From positions 1 to 12,139 of the forward strand of contig CAMLLI010000037.1 in the NCBI GenBank assembly GCA_946480685.1: a DNA stretch of 12,139 nt, read 5' to 3'. Below the pieces are notes generated by a model, which was not told the origin of the DNA, searched no databases, and saw only the letters and a list, made by a program, of their open reading frames with translations. Position numbers and translations under genes: made by a program. The DNA comes from an uncultured Flammeovirgaceae bacterium (GTDB lineage: Bacteria > Bacteroidota > Bacteroidia > Cytophagales > Cyclobacteriaceae). Shown here one piece after another: positions 7,655 through 12,139 of this stretch; the stretch's first letter is position 1; each line of letters starts with the position of its first letter.

Positions 7655-8230
7655 ATGAAATTACTTAACCTGTTCGGGAGTGCTGCAATACTGGCTTTGC
7701 TGGTTTCGTGCGCTTCCAGTCCATACGGCACAAAAGTAAAAGAGCCTTTTCAGAGCAATGCGTACGAATCGAACAATCGGTTCTGGCGAGCTTCAGGTAA
7801 AGGAACAAGTACACAAGATAACATTGCCCGCGGCAAGGCAGATATAGAAGCAAAGGCACAACTGGCCGGCCAGGTAAATACAACGATGAAACAGGTTGCC
7901 GATCAATATCTCGGTCAAACTGAAAATCAGAATGCAGCCGATGTGGCCGATAAATTTCAAAGTCTGGTGCGTCAGATCATGAACACAAACATTGCTGATC
8001 TGCGCAAAATGGACGAAAAGAAATTCTACAACAGCAAAACACAGGAGTATACTGTGTTTATAGCTTATGAGATAAAGAAAAATGCCATGCTTCGTTTTAT
8101 GAAGAAGCAGGCCAAGGTTGATAAGACTATAGATGAACGCCAGCGTGAAGTGATCGAGAAGATTGTTGATGAAGAGTTAGAGAAAGCAGACGCTGCCGAC
8201 AAAGAAGAAGATACGAAAGACGAAGAGTAA
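7655..8230 (+). CDS. LPP20-family lipoprotein
   Basis: This 191-residue protein begins with a lipoprotein signal: MKLLNLFGS, a hydrophobic run, and the lipobox LVSC with the lipidated Cys19. After CASSP, the mature region has RFWRASGKGTSTQDNIARGKA and IEAKAQLAGQVN, the pattern of the LPP20 domain (about residues 42-150), ending in YTVFIAYEIKK, a typical final strand. The last 30 residues are highly charged and mostly acidic. LPP20-type proteins are envelope lipoproteins without a known enzymatic role. Many Bacteroidota lipoproteins reach the outer membrane; its final location is inferred. It is divergent from the helicase gene and faces the beta-barrel gene across a hairpin terminator. The pairing of two envelope proteins could be functional but is only positional. 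ATG at 7655 is fixed by the signal peptide. Confidence 0.85.
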   Translation: MKLLNLFGSAAILALLVSCASSPYGTKVKEPFQSNAYESNNRFWRASGKGTSTQDNIARGKADIEAKAQLAGQVNTTMKQVADQYLGQTENQNAADVADKFQSLVRQIMNTNIADLRKMDEKKFYNSKTQEYTVFIAYEIKKNAMLRFMKKQAKVDKTIDERQREVIEKIVDEELEKADAADKEEDTKDEE

Positions 8231-8251
8231 AGATTTACAGTTTACAGGTTG

Positions 8252-8294
8252 AAAGAAACCCGGATGGTATTTATATCAGCCGGGTTCTTTTTTT
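8252..8294 (+). terminator. Hairpin terminator between the lipoprotein and beta-barrel genes
   Basis: AACCCGG (8257-8263) pairs with CCGGGTT (8280-8286) as a perfect 7-bp, GC-rich stem. The 16-base loop is AT-rich. A C and seven Ts follow (8287-8294). This is a good intrinsic terminator for the plus-strand lipoprotein gene. On the minus strand the hairpin is followed by TTTCTTTC, so it may also stop the convergent beta-barrel gene, whose stop codon is at 8297-8299. Confidence 0.8.
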
Positions 8295-8296
8295 AA

Positions 8297-8923
8297 TTAG
8301 CGTGTTATAAAAAACTGTGCACCGAGCGATAGTGTGGCCATGTTGAAGTTAAATCCGAATTTATCGCTTCGTTCACTGCTTTTGCTGTTCTCGGGCGATT
8401 GCTTGGTTGATTCATACGCCAGCGAACCGAAAGTGGCTTCGATTGCCCACTTGGGTGAAAGAAATAAGTTAAAGCCTGGTCTTACGCCAACGCTATAGGT
8501 GGAAATGTCATACGGAGTTCCGCTGAGTTTAAGGGTACCGAAACCAATAGACGCTTCGGCCTGCAAAAAGAACGCAGCTATTTCACCGAATGATTTATAG
8601 GAACGGAAATAAGGAGTGATAGAAAAAAGATCGCGTTCAGTTTTACCCAGCGAGCCAATGCCATAATAAACAGCATCCGAGTTCTGCGAGGTATACGATA
8701 GCGCAAGACCAACCGCTGATTTATCAGAGATAAATAGGCCAGCTTTAGGTGATATAGTGATCGATGTACTTTCTCCTCTATAGGGATAGCCGTTGGGATC
8801 ATACGATCGGTCATGTTGTGAATTGTATCCGAGTGATCCGCCCAGCACAATGTTTCCCTTGGCCAGCTGTGCATACAACGAAGAACTGCAAAGAAGCAGA
8901 GCAACAAAAAGAACAGGTTTCAT
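8297..8923 (-). CDS. Small outer-membrane beta-barrel protein
   Basis: With the ATG at 8923 the product is 208 residues and starts with a clear Sec signal peptide, MKPVLFVALLLCSSSLYA, with likely cleavage before Gln19. A further 51 codons of open frame lie upstream, but a start there would bury the signal peptide, so I reject it. The mature part has alternating strands rich in Gly, Ser, Tyr and Phe: IVLGGSLGYNS, SITISPKAGLFI, AVGLALSYTSQ, FSITPYFRSY, FFLQAEASIGFG, YSVGVRPGFNLFLSPKWAIEATFG and ATLSLGAQFFIT. This resembles the eight-stranded OmpA/OmpX-like barrels common in Bacteroidota. It probably sits in the outer membrane; the role is unknown. The Leu-Cys in the signal is not a valid lipobox, since Leu precedes Cys. 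The C-terminus is Ile-Thr-Arg rather than the usual aromatic residue. Confidence 0.85.
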   Translation of the reverse strand: MKPVLFVALLLCSSSLYAQLAKGNIVLGGSLGYNSQHDRSYDPNGYPYRGESTSITISPKAGLFISDKSAVGLALSYTSQNSDAVYYGIGSLGKTERDLFSITPYFRSYKSFGEIAAFFLQAEASIGFGTLKLSGTPYDISTYSVGVRPGFNLFLSPKWAIEATFGSLAYESTKQSPENSKSSERSDKFGFNFNMATLSLGAQFFITR

Positions 8924-9006
8924 GAATGTAGAGGTTTTAGTGAGTTTTTGGTTTTGTGTAACGATAAGTCTTTTTTTAGAAGGAGTAAGATAAAACGTTT
9001 TCGATA

Positions 9007-9021
9007 TCCTGCCATGCAGGA
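9007..9021. promoter_or_regulatory. Perfect inverted repeat in the beta-barrel/corA divergent region
   Basis: TCCTGC (9007-9012) and GCAGGA (9016-9021) are perfect inverted copies separated by CAT. The site lies in the 187 bp between the divergent beta-barrel and corA genes, 84 bp before the beta-barrel ATG and 90 bp before the corA ATG, where an operator would be expected. It could equally be a chance palindrome. No T-tract directly follows it, so it is not a good terminator. Confidence 0.3.
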
Positions 9022-9110
9022 ATAAGTTTTTACCATAACGATCGATGACGTAAACTTGCCGCCATATTTTATTCACAGGGATACTTTAACTTGCAGCGCG
9101 ATACTTTTTT

Positions 9111-10064
9111 ATGATCAGGGTTTATACTATCAGGCAGGGAAAACTGGAGCAGTTCAAAAATCTGCCGCGCGAACAAATCGTTAAGCTTTCAGACATTATC
9201 TGGATAGACCTGCAGTCGCCATCACAGGAGGAGAAGGAATTTATAGAGAAGAACTATAAAATTGAATTCTTTACTTACCAGGAGGTACAGGAGATCGAAA
9301 GCAGTTCGCGCTTTTTAGAGACTGATGAAACAACCGAGATCAACCTAACTTTTGTATCGAACCAGGAAGCAGAGCTCGCCATACAAAACGTAACGTTCAT
9401 CCTCAAGAATCGCGTGTTGTTTACTTATCGTCAGGGCGATTTGAAAATATTTGCAGAGACGGTGCGCAGAATGAAAACGATGAATGCCGAAGCAAAAGAA
9501 CACGGCCTCGATGTATTCCTCACCATTCTCGAAACACGCATTGATAGTGATGCCGACTTGATTGAAGGTATAAATCGTAAGCTGAACGTAATCAGTAAAG
9601 ACCTGATCGCACGCAGATCACTGAAAGAAGATCTCCTGCTCGGTATAGCACAGCTTCAGGAAAACACCATGGTGCTTCACGAAACCATTACGGAAAAACA
9701 GCGCGTGGTAAGTTCACTCATTCGTATACCGGAATTTAACAAGATGGAGAATGAGCGACTCAAGATCATCATTAAAGATATAGGGTCGCTGCTGCAGCAC
9801 GCTCAGTTCAGTTCCGAGCGTCTTGAATATCTGCAGAATACATTTCTGGGTCTTGTTAACATTGAGCAGAACACCGTTATCAAAATATTTACCGTTGTAA
9901 CGGTAGTGTTCATGCCACCCACTCTTATTGCCAGTATCTATGGTATGAACTTCAAGCACATGCCGGAGCTTGAGTGGATTGGTGGATACCCCACGGCCGT
10001 TGGACTCATGATTCTCTCCTCACTGGGCTTCCTCTGGTTTTTCAAGCGGAAGAACTGGCTGTAG
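9111..10064 (+). CDS. corA: CorA-type magnesium/cobalt transporter
   Basis: The 317-residue protein has the family's length and its diagnostic C-terminus: PPTLIASIYGMNF with the Gly278-Met279-Asn280 selectivity motif, then HMPEL, between two membrane helices (about 257-276 and 293-312). The tail ends in basic KRKNWL. The N-terminal 250 residues are the soluble funnel domain with long charged helices, as in CorA. CorA forms a homopentameric inner-membrane channel that takes up Mg2+, and in some species Co2+ or Ni2+, gated by Mg2+ bound at the cytoplasmic domain. ATG 9111 is the natural start. The short upstream region contains TACTTTAA (9082-9089) with a TTG 23 bp before it, and TACTTTTT abutting the ATG; both are imperfect -7 boxes and neither is called. 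No Mg2+ riboswitch is evident. A hairpin follows the gene before the deoxynucleoside kinase promoter. Confidence 0.95.
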   Translation: MIRVYTIRQGKLEQFKNLPREQIVKLSDIIWIDLQSPSQEEKEFIEKNYKIEFFTYQEVQEIESSSRFLETDETTEINLTFVSNQEAELAIQNVTFILKNRVLFTYRQGDLKIFAETVRRMKTMNAEAKEHGLDVFLTILETRIDSDADLIEGINRKLNVISKDLIARRSLKEDLLLGIAQLQENTMVLHETITEKQRVVSSLIRIPEFNKMENERLKIIIKDIGSLLQHAQFSSERLEYLQNTFLGLVNIEQNTVIKIFTVVTVVFMPPTLIASIYGMNFKHMPELEWIGGYPTAVGLMILSSLGFLWFFKRKNWL

Positions 10065-10085
10065 AAGTTTTCTTACAGAACATTT

Positions 10086-10121
10086 CCCAGGTTCATCATG
10101 CTATATATCTGGTGAACGGGG
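10086..10121 (+). terminator. Hairpin after corA without a T-tract
   Basis: GTTCATCA (10091-10098) pairs with TGGTGAAC (10110-10117), eight pairs including one G-T wobble, around an 11-base loop containing TATATA. Outside a small asymmetric internal loop, CCC (10086-10088) can pair with GGG. No run of Ts follows. It may still end or stabilise the corA transcript, but intrinsic termination is doubtful. Confidence 0.35.
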
Positions 10122-10139
10122 TTGATGAAGGTATACCAT

Positions 10140-10168
10140 TTTGAGGAGTACTTTTTTGATTACCTTCG
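10140..10168 (+). promoter_or_regulatory. Probable promoter of the deoxynucleoside kinase gene
   Basis: TTTG (10140-10143) followed after 17 bases by TACCTTCG (10161-10168) matches the Bacteroidota promoter TTTG-N17-23-TAnnTTTG with one mismatch. The start site would lie near 10175, just before the GTG at 10183. This supports that GTG over the upstream in-frame TTG at 10141, which sits in the -33 element. Confidence 0.5.
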
Positions 10169-10182
10169 CCACCAAAAAAGTC

Positions 10183-10818
10183 GTGCATCCACAACACATT
10201 GCTATCTGCGGAAACATCGGTTCAGGAAAAACTACGCTTGCCGGAAAACTCTCCAAGCACTATGGCTGGCAGGCACTGCTCGAGTCGGTAGATGATAATC
10301 CATACCTGCGCGATTTCTATGGCGACATGCACCGCTGGTCGTTTCACGTGCAAATGTATTTTCTGAACAGTCGCTTTAAACAGATCAACAAGATTCGCGC
10401 AGCCGTAAACAAGATCACCATTCAGGACCGCACGATCTATGAAGATGCCTACATCTTCGCGGCTAACTTGCACGACAGTGGTTTTATGTCGGAACGTGAC
10501 TTTCAAAGTTACCTCGATACATTTCATTCCATGATCAACTTTGTAAAGCCTCCGGATCTGCTCATCTACCTGAAGGCAGATATACCGAAGCTTGTACGAC
10601 AGATTGAAAAACGCGGCCGCGATTACGAATACTCCATTCGCATAGACTACCTGCGCAATCTCAACGAGCATTATGAAAAATGGATCGGTGGTTACGACCT
10701 CGGCAAGTTACTGGTGATTGATGTGAATGACCTGGATTTTGTTTCCAACATCGATGACTTCTCTTCTATTGTAAGCAAGATCGACCTGGAATTGAACAGC
10801 CTGTTCAGTAATATATAG
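10183..10818 (+). CDS. Deoxynucleoside kinase (dNK/dGK-dAK family)
   Basis: The product from GTG 10183 is 211 residues, normal for the family. It starts HPQHIAICGNIGSGKTTLA, placing the P-loop GNIGSGKTT at residues 10-18, as usual at the very N-terminus. Glu34 in LLESVDDNPYL fits the catalytic Glu of the family. QDRTIYEDAYIFA (81-93) is the DR(S/T) motif, and RGRDYE (144-149) belongs to the LID that closes on the phosphates. These enzymes phosphorylate deoxynucleosides with ATP for nucleotide salvage. Which base is preferred (dA, dG, dC or dT) cannot be told. An in-frame TTG at 10141 would add 14 residues, but these bases form the apparent promoter. It is followed 28 bp later by the TauE/SafE gene on the same strand, with no terminator seen, so the two may be co-transcribed. 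Confidence 0.93.
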   Translation: MHPQHIAICGNIGSGKTTLAGKLSKHYGWQALLESVDDNPYLRDFYGDMHRWSFHVQMYFLNSRFKQINKIRAAVNKITIQDRTIYEDAYIFAANLHDSGFMSERDFQSYLDTFHSMINFVKPPDLLIYLKADIPKLVRQIEKRGRDYEYSIRIDYLRNLNEHYEKWIGGYDLGKLLVIDVNDLDFVSNIDDFSSIVSKIDLELNSLFSNI

Positions 10819-10846
10819 TATACTTCGTTCTCAAAATAATATATAG

Positions 10847-11599
10847 TTGATAACACTTTTCTCGTTTCAGTTCACTACAGCTGATTTACTCATCTTTCTG
10901 TTGGTGGCTGTATTTGTGGGCATGTCGAAAACAGGAGTGCATGGCACCGGCATGATAGCCGTACCGTTGCTTGCTTCGGTATTTGGTGGTCAGTTGTCAA
11001 GCGGCATTATGTTGCCAATGCTTTGTCTTGCGGATGTAATGGGAGTATGGTACTACCACCGGCACGCATCGTGGCAGCATCTCAAAAAACTTTTTCCGTG
11101 GGCTGTAATTGGCACCGTGCTGGGAACTATAGTAGGAGGCATGATCGATGATAACATCTTTCGAATGATCATGGCCGTGATCATTGTAGGGAGTGTTATT
11201 ATCATGCTATGGCTTGAGCGTGGTCACAAAGAAGATATACCCGACTATAAATGGTTTGCCGGTTTAACAGGCACAGCCGGAGGTTTCACTTCGATGGTCG
11301 GTAACCTGGCTGGATCTGTCATGGCAGTATATTTTCTGTCGATGCGTCTTCCTAAAAATGCATTTATAGGAACTACTGCCTGGTTCTTTATGGTGATGAA
11401 CTGGTTTAAAGTTCCCTTTCATGTTTTCGCCTGGCATACTATTACGTGGAATACATTTCTGCTCAACCTTTCTGCGCTTCCGCTTATTGCTGTTGGTGCG
11501 CTCATCGGTATCGTAATTGTTAAAAATATACCGGAGAAGCTATACCGCTGGTTCATTATCGGCATGACACTTATTGCAGCGATCATGATGCTGGTATAA
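10847..11599 (+). CDS. TauE/SafE-family sulfite/anion exporter-like permease
   Basis: The 250-residue protein has about seven to eight hydrophobic helices in two related halves. The first half has VGMSKTGVHGTGMIAVPLLASVFGG (24-48). The second has the matching GLTGTAGGFTSMVGNLAG (139-156). This duplicated Gly-rich motif is typical of TauE/SafE (formerly DUF81) permeases. The family has been linked to export of sulfite, sulfoacetate and other small organic anions; the substrate here is unknown. The start is TTG at 10847: an in-frame TAG sits directly before it, and the next in-frame ATG (10922) would remove most of the first helix. It lies 28 bp after the deoxynucleoside kinase gene. Its stop codon directly abuts the stop codon of the opposing alpha-2-macroglobulin-like gene. 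Confidence 0.88.
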   Translation: MITLFSFQFTTADLLIFLLVAVFVGMSKTGVHGTGMIAVPLLASVFGGQLSSGIMLPMLCLADVMGVWYYHRHASWQHLKKLFPWAVIGTVLGTIVGGMIDDNIFRMIMAVIIVGSVIIMLWLERGHKEDIPDYKWFAGLTGTAGGFTSMVGNLAGSVMAVYFLSMRLPKNAFIGTTAWFFMVMNWFKVPFHVFAWHTITWNTFLLNLSALPLIAVGALIGIVIVKNIPEKLYRWFIIGMTLIAAIMMLV

Positions 11600-12139
11600 T
11601 TATTCAATAGCCACCTTCTTCATTTCATCGCGACCATATATCACCGGGAAGTACATCCATTCAGCTTTAGCCGGGTTGAGATGATATTTGCCTTTATACC
11701 GCGGAAGGAGATCGATGGTGTAGTGATATATACCTGCACGAAGCCGTTCGCAATAAATGCGCGTTTCATGTAAATCATATTCGCGATGTACTTCACTGCC
11801 CGACCAGCTCTGATTTTTATTATTATATGAACAGCCTGCCGGTATCGGTATATTGATCATTACATACTCTGCATCTTTCTTCACCTCAAGTTTTACTTCC
11901 AGCTTTACAGGTTTGCCTGCTTTTAATTTTTGGATGCCATGCTGCCATGCCGTGTGTATAACAAAATCCTTTTCTACCTTTTGAGGAGCTGCATTCCATT
12001 TTTCCTGGAAAGCTGTGATATATACCGGGTCGTTTCCGGTTTTGCGAACGGATATACTCTTGATGTTTGTATAATCCAGTTCAAACGGAAACTTTGTTAT
12101 ATCGTGCTGGTTGTTAATAACAAATTCTGATTTTTGTTA
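11600..12139 (-). CDS. Alpha-2-macroglobulin-like protein, C-terminal fragment, possibly disrupted at the right edge
   Basis: About 179 in-frame residues can be read from the right edge to the TAA at 11600-11602. They match the last domains of bacterial alpha-2-macroglobulin-like proteins: ITKFPFELDY, then DPVYITAFQEKW, KKDAEYVMINIPIPAGCSY, SEVHREYDLHETRIYCERLRAG, and the final LNPAKAEWMYFPVIYGRDEM. Full-length relatives are about 1500-2000 residues and exported to the periplasm or outer membrane. Those with a thioester trap proteases, but many Bacteroidota forms lack it, and that part is off the window. The last codon of the window on this strand (12137-12139) reads TAA, two residues before sequence that still looks like the middle of a domain. 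No plausible start follows; the first in-frame GTG (11884) would begin mid-domain. So either the gene is broken by a frameshift or nonsense change, or a base is missing or extra in the adjacent A5 run. Confidence 0.8.

Noticed and set aside
7655..8923. Lipoprotein plus beta-barrel pair as a new envelope system
   Set aside because: The genes are convergent with a terminator between them, and each is a common stand-alone family in Bacteroidota; only proximity links them.
8924..9076. 51-codon upstream extension of the beta-barrel reading frame
   Set aside because: It would place a charged, non-secretory segment before a clear Sec signal peptide that begins at the ATG at 8923.
10222..10671. 149-codon minus-strand frame opposite the deoxynucleoside kinase
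   Set aside because: It mirrors the kinase codons, has no recognisable motif and would lie entirely antisense to a well supported enzyme.

Overview
The window looks like ordinary chromosome of a member of the Bacteroidota, probably a Cytophagales-type soil or aquatic bacterium. The reasons are the MutS Walker A of the form GPNMAGKSALLRQ, sites matching the Bacteroidota -7 box TAnnTTTG upstream of genes, little sign of Shine-Dalgarno sequences, a GAF-type sensor flanked by NEE/LR coiled coils, and an alpha-2-macroglobulin C-terminus of the kind seen in that phylum. The lineage is inferred from recognised sequence features; no search was run.

Layout, left to right. 1-924 (+) is the C-terminal helicase lobe of a SNF2-family ATPase cut by the left edge. 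977-1363 (+) is a DoxX-family membrane protein. 1390-1926 (-) is a SpoU/TrmH-type RNA methyltransferase. 2040-3449 (+) is a six-helix membrane protein with one GAF domain and no output domain. 3511-6120 (+) is mutS. 6149-7360 (-) is an RhlE-like DEAD-box RNA helicase. 7361-7654 is non-coding and carries a degenerate heptamer tandem repeat. 7655-8230 (+) is an LPP20-type lipoprotein that converges on 8297-8923 (-), a small outer-membrane beta-barrel, with a hairpin terminator between them. 9111-10064 (+) is corA, 10183-10818 (+) a deoxynucleoside kinase, and 10847-11599 (+) a TauE/SafE-family transporter. 11600-12139 (-) is the C-terminal end of an alpha-2-macroglobulin-like protein running to the right edge, with an in-frame stop in the very last codon of the window.

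The genes do not form one pathway. They are mainly housekeeping functions: DNA mismatch repair, RNA modification and remodelling, nucleotide salvage, Mg2+ transport, and envelope proteins. Strand switches are frequent, so transcription units are short. The only likely multi-gene unit is the deoxynucleoside kinase plus TauE pair, 28 bp apart. I found no transposase, integrase, tRNA, rRNA, CRISPR array or defence cassette, and no convincing new multi-gene system.

The points most worth a second look are: the possible disruption of the alpha-2-macroglobulin gene; the heptamer repeat; the output-less GAF sensor with duplicated coiled-coil linkers; a promoter box close enough to mutS to imply a leaderless or near-leaderless mRNA; the corrected start of the deoxynucleoside kinase; and a strong excess of the word GGTATA/TATACC.
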